From: Paenibacillus amylolyticus
GTDB taxonomy: Bacteria; Bacillota; Bacilli; Paenibacillales; Paenibacillaceae
DNA: 49,901 bases
Direction: 5' to 3'
Assembly: GCF_003719335.1 (NCBI RefSeq)
Contig: NZ_RIAS01000025.1
Span: 1 to 49,901, forward strand
The notes beneath the pieces are model-generated. The model was not told the origin of the DNA, did not search any database, and saw only the letters and a list, made by a program, of their open reading frames with translations. Positions within the stretch are counted from its first letter, which is position 1. Every line of letters starts with the position of its first letter. The translations under genes were made by a program, and so were the position numbers. Positions 7,011-13,663 of the stretch are shown one piece after another.

Positions 7011-7171
7011 GTATAACAAAGCATTAGCGCATTATCGCAAGCTCTTCGGTCACGGATAAGAAGTTGCAGAGAAGTGGATTCACGTGCCAACCCTGCAAGG
7101 CTAAGTCTGCGATCCGTTTCGCATTCGCTTCACTTAAGCCTTTCGGGTTCGTTAATGCAAAAATGTTATAC
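7011..7171 (+). repeat. attC-like site S10 (161 bp) with a compensated L box
   Basis: R'' is GTATAAC (7011-7017), R' GTTATAC (7165-7171). The inner boxes are GCATTAGCG and CGTTAATGC instead of the usual TATTCACG/CGTGAATA: both arms changed and still pair. Inner sequence shares GCCAACCCTGCAAGGCTAAG and CTTAAGCC with S2 and S6. C9 starts GTTATATG; its end reverse-complements to GTTATACG, one of the weaker matches. Confidence 0.85.
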
Positions 7172-7198
7172 GAAATTTCAAAGGTTGCGGAGGAGCAT

Positions 7199-7576
7199 AT
7201 GCAAGAAGACAAACATTCAAACAGTCTTCAGAACTATAAGGATTTTATTGATGGATTAGTCGAAATTCGGCCTGGAGTATTATCAAGATGGGTATTGACT
7301 ACTGGGTGGCCAAAGACAGAAGAAAACATAAAAGTTAATGAATTCATTGGTTCGCTGTCTGAAGAACAAAAACAATTACTAGCACAAATCATTCAACAAT
7401 CACGAGATAGTGGTATACATGACGTTTTGGTCTACTTAAATGATGAAATAAACCTTAATGGAATGAAATTGATAAAAAATGACATTGAAATAGCAAAGGA
7501 ACCTTTTGATTCAGAGATGTATTTCGACTGGGTATGTAGAAGAGAAGGAGATCCGTGGCCGGATTCGGAGAAGTAG
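7199..7576 (+). CDS. Cassette C10: small conserved protein, possibly DUF6547 family
   Basis: 125 residues. Conserved-looking stretches are LVEIRPGVLSRWVLTTGWP, the central SEEQKQLLAQIIQQSRDSGI followed by HDVLVYLND, and the C-terminal YFDWVCRREGDPWPD. From memory this matches the DUF6547 family of unknown function; I could not check. The frame is open back to 7064 inside S10, but GGAGG at 7189-7193 supports ATG 7199. Cytoplasmic, no known activity. Confidence 0.75.
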   Translation: MQEDKHSNSLQNYKDFIDGLVEIRPGVLSRWVLTTGWPKTEENIKVNEFIGSLSEEQKQLLAQIIQQSRDSGIHDVLVYLNDEINLNGMKLIKNDIEIAKEPFDSEMYFDWVCRREGDPWPDSEK

Positions 7577-7585
7577 TGAAGCTTC

Positions 7586-7701
7586 TTATAACATAATAGT
7601 CTAGCTGCGACTCCTTCAGAGCCTTGGTCTGCGAGGTGAATTACGAAGATTCATTTCAGCAGACAACCCCTTCGGAGTTCATGAACACAGGAACGTTATG
7701 T
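7586..7701 (+). repeat. attC-like site S11 (116 bp)
   Basis: R'' is TTATAAC (7586-7592), L'' TAGTCTAGC (weak), L' CATGAACAC, R' GTTATGT (7695-7701). Inner sequence as in S1: CTTCAGAGCCTTGGTCTGCG and CAGCAGACAACCCC. C10 starts GTTATACGAAATTTCA; its end reverse-complements to GTTATAAGAAGCTTCA (13 of 16). Confidence 0.86.
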
Positions 7702-7740
7702 GAAAGAATAAATTCTACAAATAAATGAAGAGGTCAAATT

Positions 7741-8247
7741 ATGAACCGTTTTTATACATTATTACGTTTTGTTTGTATGCCTTTAATTATGATTTGTGGG
7801 CAAATTTTGGATGGTATGTACTATGCATTATTTGAATCTAGATATCTATCAAAGGAAAATACTAAAGAAGACTTACTTCGAATATTAAAAAAAAGAAAAT
7901 ATCATAAGGTGAAAAATATGCCAAGCCCTAAATACTATTTAATGCAAGTAGGTTTCTACCTTTTGTTTTCATCTAAAAGAACTGAAAAATGGTTTGATAA
8001 AATTTTATATAAGGAAATAGTATTTGAAGGAGTAGACAAAAATATTATATTTTCCTTAAAGGAAATGTTCGTGGAAACAGACAGAATAACAAATATTACT
8101 TTGAGTCTTTTAAATACTGATTCTTCTGAATTTATAATAAAAAATTTGAATTGTATATTAAGAATCAATAATAAGGATATAAAGTTTGAAAAAATAATAG
8201 AGAATGAAGATTTAGAACGAAGAAAAAGAGTATTACTTAAATTTTGA
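7741..8247 (+). CDS. Cassette C11, first gene: unknown membrane-associated protein
   Basis: 168 residues, very AT-rich. A hydrophobic N-terminal segment (about 7-30) and a second one near 65-78 (YLMQVGFYLLF) suggest membrane association; the rest is lysine-rich. No family recognised. GAAGAGGTC lies upstream of the ATG. The following ORF begins 4 bases after its stop and has no ribosome site of its own. Confidence 0.65.
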   Translation: MNRFYTLLRFVCMPLIMICGQILDGMYYALFESRYLSKENTKEDLLRILKKRKYHKVKNMPSPKYYLMQVGFYLLFSSKRTEKWFDKILYKEIVFEGVDKNIIFSLKEMFVETDRITNITLSLLNTDSSEFIIKNLNCILRINNKDIKFEKIIENEDLERRKRVLLKF

Positions 8248-8251
8248 AGAT

Positions 8252-8623
8252 ATGAAACGAGAATATTTAATGCCTTCAAATATGATAACTATAAAGATCG
8301 AAATAAATAAGAATACAAAAAATAGAAGGTTTATTGCTTGTGATACCATATTGGAACAACAAGTGCCTATTAAAGTCCAAGAAATTATAGATAATAATAT
8401 TTCTCTTAAAACCTTGTTTTCATTTTTAAGTACAGGTGGTTACTTTTTAATCGCTTTTCCGTTAAGTTTACCAATCCTTACTTTAGCCGCCCTATTTGGT
8501 GGGAAATTCATATTGCTTCTGAGTGTTTTCGTTACAATGGTTTTATTTTTAATCGCCTTTTATTTAAATAGAAGATTCACTCAGATTTATTGGTTGCTTC
8601 AGAAAAAGAAAATAGAAAAATAA
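8252..8623 (+). CDS. Cassette C11, second gene: unknown membrane protein
   Basis: 123 residues. Two long hydrophobic segments (about 52-76 and 80-105) form a membrane hairpin; the ends are basic. ATG 8252 follows the previous stop by 4 bases without a recognisable SD. Either it is translated by coupling, or the two ORFs are one gene split by a frameshift. Stop TAA lies in AATAACTTGC, the variant of the conserved pre-R'' element before S12. No family recognised. Confidence 0.6.
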   Translation: MKREYLMPSNMITIKIEINKNTKNRRFIACDTILEQQVPIKVQEIIDNNISLKTLFSFLSTGGYFLIAFPLSLPILTLAALFGGKFILLLSVFVTMVLFLIAFYLNRRFTQIYWLLQKKKIEK

Positions 8624-8643
8624 CTTGCTGGTTTAATTCCTTC

Positions 8644-8738
8644 ATCTAACATAAAATTCACGTTGCAGACAGTAGTCCTTGATCTGGCGTTTGTCAGATA
8701 CCCGCATACTTCTGGTCGTGAATAAAGTAAAGCTATTT
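8644..8738 (+). repeat. attC-like site S12 (95 bp), damaged R' box
   Basis: R'' is ATCTAAC (8644-8650), L'' AATTCACG, L' CGTGAATA, and where R' is expected the sequence is GCTATTT (8732-8738). A T-to-C change in GTT would likely kill recombination. C11 starts GTTATGTGAAAGAAT; its end reverse-complements to GTTAGATGAAGGAAT (12 of 15). Confidence 0.78.
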
Positions 8739-8777
8739 GAAATCAGCGCAAGATTCAAAAATGAGGAGTACAAAACC

Positions 8778-9575
8778 ATGGATAACAGATTATCAATACC
8801 AAGTAAATTAATCAATCTATCCGAATTAATTAGTGCCACAGCCATTGAAAAAGGAAGGCATTATCAATCGATGTACATTTTGGAGTTTAGTAATTCTGTA
8901 AAGTATGTATTAAAAGAAAAAAATGTTGAAGATTCCGGAAGTTTGATGGACGAAGCAGAAAGATTAAAATGGCTCGATGATATAGTTCCAGTTCCTAAAG
9001 TTATTGGTTATCTAAAGGAGAACGGTAAGGAACATTTAGTTATGACCTACATAGAGGGCTGTGCCGCCGAAGAATACAAACTGGAAGAAGGTCAAAAAAA
9101 TCTAGGTTATATTTTGGGAGAGGGATTAAGAACAATACACAATATCCCCATTAATCATTGTCATTTCAACGATAATTTGCCGAATAAGCTTATTGATATG
9201 GTAAGGAAGAACAGTATTGAGAGAAAACATGAAGTCATGGATGCTATTAACCATTCATTTCCCAATCATACCATTGAGCAATTGATGGATTTTTTGGAAA
9301 TGTATAAAGTGTCGACAGAAGAACTGGTTTTTACGCATGGTGACTATGGTTCGGGAAACGTTATGATACATAAGGGGCGGATTGCAGCATTTATTGATGT
9401 AGGAGCATCTGGGATATCGGATCCATACTACGATATTTATTATCTTGTAAAAAGTCTTACATGTTATACGGATAGGGAAGAAGAAATAGATGAGTTCATG
9501 AAAGGATATGGAATATCTGAATTAGATGAGAATAGAATGAAATTTCATCAAATCATCGATACTTTATTGTTGTGA
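8778..9575 (+). CDS. Cassette C12: aminoglycoside phosphotransferase, APH(3')-like
   Basis: 265 residues, the same length as APH(3') enzymes (about 264). The catalytic loop is FTHGDYGSGNVM with Asp189 and Asn194, and the metal-binding segment is FIDVGASGISDPYYDI with Asp207; these fall one position from Asp190, Asn195 and Asp208 of APH(3')-IIIa. The ATP-binding lysine region is KYVLKEKN. Family role: transfer of the ATP gamma-phosphate to the 3'-hydroxyl of kanamycin-type aminoglycosides, though relatives act on other small molecules. Start ATG 8778 with GAGGAG at 8763-8768; the open frame upstream runs through S12. The 3' attC of this cassette has lost its left half. Confidence 0.85.
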   Translation: MDNRLSIPSKLINLSELISATAIEKGRHYQSMYILEFSNSVKYVLKEKNVEDSGSLMDEAERLKWLDDIVPVPKVIGYLKENGKEHLVMTYIEGCAAEEYKLEEGQKNLGYILGEGLRTIHNIPINHCHFNDNLPNKLIDMVRKNSIERKHEVMDAINHSFPNHTIEQLMDFLEMYKVSTEELVFTHGDYGSGNVMIHKGRIAAFIDVGASGISDPYYDIYYLVKSLTCYTDREEEIDEFMKGYGISELDENRMKFHQIIDTLLL

Positions 9576-9589
9576 AATCCAAACTCAAA

Positions 9590-9641
9590 GGGGTCTGGTG
9601 ACCTTAAGCCTCTTGGGTTCGTGAATACACGAACGTGATAA
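9590..9641 (+). repeat. Truncated attC-like site S13 (right half only)
   Basis: CTTAAGCC, GGGTTCGTGAATACACGAAC (L' and spacer) and GTGATAA (9635-9641) are the right half of a long-class site. No R''/L'' half follows the APH stop codon. R' would be GTTATAA by comparison with the end of C13 (TTATAAC at 10351), so the GTT is also mutated. C12 and C13 are therefore fused into one unit. Confidence 0.75.
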
Positions 9642-9681
9642 GAAAGTCGGGCAAAAAAGGAAATAAGGGGAATCTAAACAA

Positions 9682-10356
9682 ATGACAATTATAAGTATCG
9701 AGGGAGCAAGCGCTGCAGGGAAAACTACAACATCGGCTACGCTTGCAAATCAAAATGGATCATTTCATATTCCTGAGGTTGCAGCATGGTGGGAAAAGCC
9801 AGAATTAGTTTATCCAGAATGGTTTTTTGAGAGACAGGTAGACCGCTGGAAGATTGCGACCGAGAAAGAAAAAGATGGTTTAGTAATTATTGATATCGAT
9901 TTATATCAGCCGTTCTGGTACAATTGGGCTTTTAATTTTACGTTATTTGATGGGCAGTCATTAGAATTTGTTGAAAATTTTTATAGACCACTATTCAATC
10001 AAAGGAAGCTGGGGTTTCCTGACAAATATTTCATTCTACACACACATGAAACTAATCTGAGACAAAGAAAAGCAAGTGATGAAACTAGATTGAGAAGAGG
10101 GTTTGAACTGAATTTAGGATTTATAGAGCCCCAAAAGAGATATTTTCAAGCACTAGAGGATTTTTGTCCAGGATTAGTTTGTTTTATTGAGTCAGATAAA
10201 ATTGAGACCAACGTAAGAAAGATACAAAGTGAATTACCAAATTGTAAGAATACTCATAGATATTCGATAGAGTTATTTGATTTTATGGTTTATTGGCTGA
10301 GGGAGAATAAAGCATCTTGTGCGAGTAAACTCGAAGAAGGCCCGACTATTTTATAA
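9682..10356 (+). CDS. Cassette C13: P-loop small-molecule or nucleotide kinase
   Basis: 224 residues. Walker A is EGASAAGKTTT at residues 7-17, and a DxD-like IIDIDL follows at about 73-78. The lid-like region with LRQRKASDETRLRRG carries arginines typical of nucleotide/deoxynucleoside kinase folds. Substrate unknown. The last residues (KLEEGPTIL) are encoded by the conserved flank CTCGAAGAAGGC, and the stop TAA is the one inside R'' of S14, so the original stop seems to have been lost or the gene uses the attC to end. Cytoplasmic. Confidence 0.75.
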   Translation: MTIISIEGASAAGKTTTSATLANQNGSFHIPEVAAWWEKPELVYPEWFFERQVDRWKIATEKEKDGLVIIDIDLYQPFWYNWAFNFTLFDGQSLEFVENFYRPLFNQRKLGFPDKYFILHTHETNLRQRKASDETRLRRGFELNLGFIEPQKRYFQALEDFCPGLVCFIESDKIETNVRKIQSELPNCKNTHRYSIELFDFMVYWLRENKASCASKLEEGPTIL

Positions 10357-10481
10357 CAATATATAAGCTACTAAGCTATATTTTCTTCTAAGCTATAGTC
10401 TGCTGGATGTATGTAGAAGAGGTATTTCAGCAGACAACCCATTAGACCTTCGTGGTTTCGTGAACACAGTGAGCGTTAAAT
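10351..10481 (+). repeat. attC-like site S14 (131 bp)
   Basis: R'' is TTATAAC (10351-10357), L' CGTGAACAC, R' GTTAAAT (10475-10481). Inner pairs: AAGCTATA repeated and inverted, and GTCTGC/GCAGAC. C13 starts GTGATAAGAAAGTCGGGC; its end reverse-complements to GTTATAAAATAGTCGGGC (15 of 18, with GTCGGGC perfect). Confidence 0.83.
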
Positions 10482-10509
10482 AAAATAATATACGGATAAG
10501 GATGATAGA

Positions 10510-11445
10510 ATGAATTCGAAGACGCTTGATGAATTTGCGCGAGCGATAAAAAAGACAAAGATCAAGAGCTGTCTAATCATGAAGGAAGACAGTTTAGTGT
10601 TTGAATACTATAAAAATCGTAAAATAGAGAACAATCCTCAAAAAATCAATTCTTGCACTAAAAGTATTTTATCTATACTTATTGGCATTGCGCTTGATAA
10701 GGCATACATCAAGAGTGTTGCAGAACCAGTTATTAGTTTTTTTCCGGAATTAATGAATATCCTTGATGATCCTAGAAAACGAGACATCACTATTGAGGAT
10801 TTACTTACGATGTCGGCGGGGTTTGAATGGCCCGAATTCGGTGAATGGAATTATTCGACTCCAATGCTGTTTAGTTCAGACATGATAAAGTATGTGTTTG
10901 AACGGAATCTTGAAAATAACAGAGGAGAGAAAATGAATTACAATTCTGGTTGTTCGCATGTGTTAACAGCGATCTTGCAGAAGACCACAGGAATGAAAGC
11001 TATAGAGTTTGCACACCTCCATCTGTTTAAACCTCTTGGCATCACGAATGTACATTGGTACGAAGACAATAAAGGGATTAACCGGGGTGCAGACGGCTTG
11101 ACGATGACCACTGTTGATATGTTAAAGATTGGTACGTTATGCTTGCGACAAGGGAAATGGAAAAACACTCGTATTGTTTCATCAGATTGGTTGAAAAAAT
11201 CGACGCAACCTTATTATTTAACATATGAATCTATTGGTCATTATGCTTACCATTGGTGGGTAAGACACCTTAATATGAACAATACAGAAGTAAGTGGGAC
11301 AGAAATGATATTTGCATTGGGCTTTGGGGGTCAATATATATGTATAATCCCTAGTTTGGATATGGTTATTGCAATAACTAGTGACATGTATGAAGACTCA
11401 TTGAAACCGTTACGAATACTTGAGGAATGCCTTATTAATTTATAG
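10510..11445 (+). CDS. Cassette C14: serine hydrolase of the beta-lactamase family (class C related)
   Basis: 311 residues. SxxK is SCTK, the YxN-equivalent is NYNSGCSH, and a C-terminal FGGQYI strand replaces KTG. LLTMSAGFEWPE and GRxxxN-like HLFKPLGITN are characteristic of 6-aminohexanoate-dimer hydrolase/EstB-like members. No signal peptide. Probably an esterase or amide hydrolase; resistance activity cannot be deduced. AAGGATGAT precedes the ATG. It is unrelated in detail to the C5 hydrolase. Confidence 0.82.
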   Translation: MNSKTLDEFARAIKKTKIKSCLIMKEDSLVFEYYKNRKIENNPQKINSCTKSILSILIGIALDKAYIKSVAEPVISFFPELMNILDDPRKRDITIEDLLTMSAGFEWPEFGEWNYSTPMLFSSDMIKYVFERNLENNRGEKMNYNSGCSHVLTAILQKTTGMKAIEFAHLHLFKPLGITNVHWYEDNKGINRGADGLTMTTVDMLKIGTLCLRQGKWKNTRIVSSDWLKKSTQPYYLTYESIGHYAYHWWVRHLNMNNTEVSGTEMIFALGFGGQYICIIPSLDMVIAITSDMYEDSLKPLRILEECLINL

Positions 11446-11484
11446 CAGGGCAAATTCTCGAAGAAAACATATTACTTGATCTTA

Positions 11485-11644
11485 ATCTAACAGCACATTC
11501 ATACAGCGGTGCCTGCTGGCTCCTTATCCGCAAGAGGCATTTCGGTGAGTCGTTTGCAGCGGAAAACCCTGAGAACCTAACCATGTCGTGGTATGAGTAT
11601 AGGTCCTTTAAGCTTTTCAGCTTCGTGAATTCCAAACGTTATCT
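11485..11644 (+). repeat. attC-like site S15 (160 bp), last clear site
   Basis: R'' is ATCTAAC (11485-11491), L'' ACATTCATA, L' CGTGAATTC, R' GTTATCT (11638-11644). The inner part has GAGGCATTTCGG, GGAAAACCCTGAG and CTTTAAGC, a diverged long-class core. C14 starts GTTAAATAAA; its end reverse-complements to GTTAGATTAA, a weak match. After this point no complete site occurs. Confidence 0.8.
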
Positions 11645-11673
11645 GATATTTTTGCATGAGGTGAATTTATCTA

Positions 11674-12162
11674 ATGATAAAATTGAATATAAAAGTAATG
11701 ACCTTGATCCTATTTTTAATTTTGACTGCCTGTTCGGCTAGTAATGAAATAGATCCTTCTGACTCCATCATTCAGGTTGGAGTAGATGAAATTACAAATG
11801 TTAAAGTCAACGAAACTTTTCAAATCGTAGGGTATTTGAATAATTCATCTAATAAGACAGTGGAGATATCTCATGGATCAGGTATGTTCAGTTATGAGAT
11901 TTATAATGAAGCTGGCGAGAGAATTCTTCCAAAGGCAACCATGTTATTAGAACACGCTATTGGCTATCAGGTTGAGCTTCGAACTGGTGAAGAATATAGA
12001 AATAATGGACAAGATCAACGAAGTAAGGAATATTATGAATTCGTTATCCACCAGCCAGGCAATTACAAAGTTAAAACGAATGTCGAATTTATGATGAATA
12101 ATGATGGCAAGCAAAAGAAAATAAGCTTATCGAGTGAATCCAAAGAATTCAAAGTGCAGTAG
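11674..12162 (+). CDS. Cassette C15 (3' boundary lost): lipoprotein
   Basis: 162 residues. Signal peptide (residues 5-18) ends in the lipobox LTAC (Cys20). The mature part is an all-beta domain (about 35-160), perhaps Ig-like as in BsuPI-type proteinase inhibitors: an N-terminal strand pair, a central YEIYNEAGERI and C-terminal PGNYKVKTNVEF. Located outside the membrane. GAGGTGA at 11657-11663 precedes ATG 11674. No attC with the expected AGATAAC box follows, so the cassette is open at its right end. Confidence 0.75.
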   Translation: MIKLNIKVMTLILFLILTACSASNEIDPSDSIIQVGVDEITNVKVNETFQIVGYLNNSSNKTVEISHGSGMFSYEIYNEAGERILPKATMLLEHAIGYQVELRTGEEYRNNGQDQRSKEYYEFVIHQPGNYKVKTNVEFMMNNDGKQKKISLSSESKEFKVQ

Positions 12163-12177
12163 AGGATTGCAGGGAGG

Positions 12178-12393
12178 TATGAGGAGCAGGTCATAGGATA
12201 TGGAAGAATTGTAGGCGACGGTGGTTTTACTTTTTACATACAAGATATTATCGTGTTACCTTCCTATCAGAGGCTAGGCTTAGGCAATAAAATAATGACG
12301 GAACTGATGGAGTATATCACAGAATTTGGATTCATGGAGAGACCCAATGAAAGTTATGGTGCAGGAATGATGCAATTCATAAAGAAACAATAG
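12178..12393 (+). pseudogene. GNAT acetyltransferase remnant
   Basis: One frame from 12181 reads EEQVIGYGRIVGDGGF, then FYIQDIIVLPSYQRLGLGNK (motif A, RLGLGNKI), then EYITEFGFMERPNESYGAGM. It lacks the first half of the GNAT fold and a start codon. EFG is joined directly to GFMERP, so the segment between motif A helix and the last strands is deleted. It is the 3' scrap of a longer gene. Confidence 0.75.
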
Positions 12394-12394
12394 T

Positions 12395-12440
12395 AGAGGC
12401 ATTTCGAGCAAGAGAAATTCAACCGGACACATAGCCGAAA
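12395..12440 (+). repeat. Decayed attC scrap
   Basis: GTAGAGGCATTTCGAGCAAG and GAAATTCAACCGGACACAT resemble the inner part of S8 (GGAGGCAATT, GGATTCAGCTGGACACAT). R and L boxes are gone. It follows the GNAT remnant as an attC would follow its cassette gene. Confidence 0.5.
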
Positions 12441-12467
12441 GAAGTTCTTAAATGAGGAGGACCTTAT

Positions 12468-13235
12468 ATGATATTAGAAAAAGTTATAAATCAAATTAAC
12501 ATACAGAGCGAATATAAGGATTTGGTTGATAAGTACATAGATCATTTACTTGCGGAATTCAAAGATAAGATTCATAGCATTTATATGTGTGGCTCGATTC
12601 CCAAAGGAACGGCTCAACCTTTTAAGTCAGATGCAGACTTTACGATTGTATGTGCAAATCCCAAAGATATTGATTACGAAAAATTGTCAAATATTAAAGA
12701 TAAGCTTTTGGAAGAATACCCATTTGTCACGAAGATGGATACGATCATTTGCTCGATGGAAGATGTATTAAGTAGACCGAATGATTGGGGGTTTTGGGTT
12801 AAGATCATTTGTGTTTGCATACATGGGGAGGACATTGGTGAAAAAGTACCCCCGATCATTATCTCTCCAGAATTCATCTTAGACTTAAATACAGATACCA
12901 AGGAGGAAGTGGATCGTGTACATCGTTCACTTTCTAATGCTAGTGATGACGCGATGAAAACTAGATATACCAAAGGTTACTCGAAGCGATTACTTCGTGC
13001 ATTATACTCATTGATTATCGAAGATACAGGGATATGGGAAGACGACATAACTAAGATGAAAAATGCTATATTAGACTATTGCGAGATTGACCCCGCTTTA
13101 GTTGAATATCTGTATGCTTGTTACTTGGATAGTCGTCATGTACCTGTTGAAGAGTTTCTAAGAAATGCAGAGGAAGTATATCGCTATTTCGAGAATGCCT
13201 TACATACAATGGCTGCCTCCAGAAATTTAAAATGA
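12468..13235 (+). CDS. Nucleotidyltransferase-fold protein (aminoglycoside-nucleotidyltransferase-like)
   Basis: 255 residues. The NTP-transferase motif is clear: CGSIPKGTAQPFKSDADF, with GS at 42-43 and the metal pair Asp55/Asp57. A helical C-terminal domain (about 130-250) follows, like that of ANT-type and other stand-alone nucleotidyltransferases. The acceptor is unknown; resistance is possible but not shown. GAGGAGG at 12453-12459 supports ATG 12468. It lies 74 bases after the GNAT remnant and may be an old cassette gene. Confidence 0.75.
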   Translation: MILEKVINQINIQSEYKDLVDKYIDHLLAEFKDKIHSIYMCGSIPKGTAQPFKSDADFTIVCANPKDIDYEKLSNIKDKLLEEYPFVTKMDTIICSMEDVLSRPNDWGFWVKIICVCIHGEDIGEKVPPIIISPEFILDLNTDTKEEVDRVHRSLSNASDDAMKTRYTKGYSKRLLRALYSLIIEDTGIWEDDITKMKNAILDYCEIDPALVEYLYACYLDSRHVPVEEFLRNAEEVYRYFENALHTMAASRNLK

Positions 13236-13251
13236 ATGTGAGGTGGGACAG

Positions 13252-13644
13252 ATGAAGGAGACTACTCCTAAATATGTTGAACAAGCATCCATGGAAAGTC
13301 TCATACAAAAGTTGAATCTGCCGCCACTCACTCCATTTTCACAGGACTGGGAGTATACGTCGGCTGATGCATCGAGATTAGATGAATTCATTACGTATTA
13401 CGAGAATCATCCATTAAACGACAATGATAAATTCACACTGATGATCATTATGATCTCTTCATTGGATGACTACCTTTCCGAAGGAAAAGGAACGGATGAT
13501 CACAAACTATGGAATAGAATAAAACAAAATCTACGTAAAGACTATGAGTTACATATCCATACTATTAATTACTGGGCTCAAGATGAGAGCGATCTGGAAG
13601 ACTGTTTTGCAGTCACACCCTATGTCAGAGAAATGCGAACCTGA
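13252..13644 (+). CDS. Unknown soluble protein
   Basis: 130 residues, helical. Central part DEFITYYENHPLNDNDKFTL and IMISSLDDYLSEG look like a small helical repeat. No family recognised. An upstream GTG (13243) overlaps the ribosome site GAGGTGGG (13240-13247), so ATG 13252 is the better start. It is 16 bases after the nucleotidyltransferase stop and 19 bases before the next start, so the three probably form one transcript. Confidence 0.68.
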   Translation: MKETTPKYVEQASMESLIQKLNLPPLTPFSQDWEYTSADASRLDEFITYYENHPLNDNDKFTLMIIMISSLDDYLSEGKGTDDHKLWNRIKQNLRKDYELHIHTINYWAQDESDLEDCFAVTPYVREMRT

Positions 13645-13663
13645 AACGAAGGTGAATACGACA

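Larger units (their letters stand above)
1..11644 (+). mobile_element. Integron-like gene cassette array (no integrase in window)
   Basis: Fifteen related repeats (S1-S15) separate 14 complete single-promoter-orientation modules (C1 to C14), each carrying one or two plus-strand ORFs. Each repeat opens with an RYYYAAC-like box, e.g. GCCTAAC at 4376, and closes with a GTTRRRY-like box, e.g. GTTAGGC at 3284. Within one module the opening GTT box and the closing AAC box are reverse complements, while the two boxes of one repeat are not. This is what integron cassettes show, because attC is split when the circle integrates. Known biology: IntI recombines folded single-stranded attC sites. Inferred: a chromosomal integron or a CALIN (attC cluster lacking an integrase). 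All attC sites point the same way, so attI and intI would be expected left of position 1. The array is truncated by the window start and fades at the right. Confidence 0.85.

Noticed and set aside
1..11644. CRISPR array or REP-type repeats
   Set aside because: Repeats are 92-174 bp, spaced 0.3-1.2 kb by genes, with cassette-specific end boxes. That fits neither CRISPR nor REP elements.
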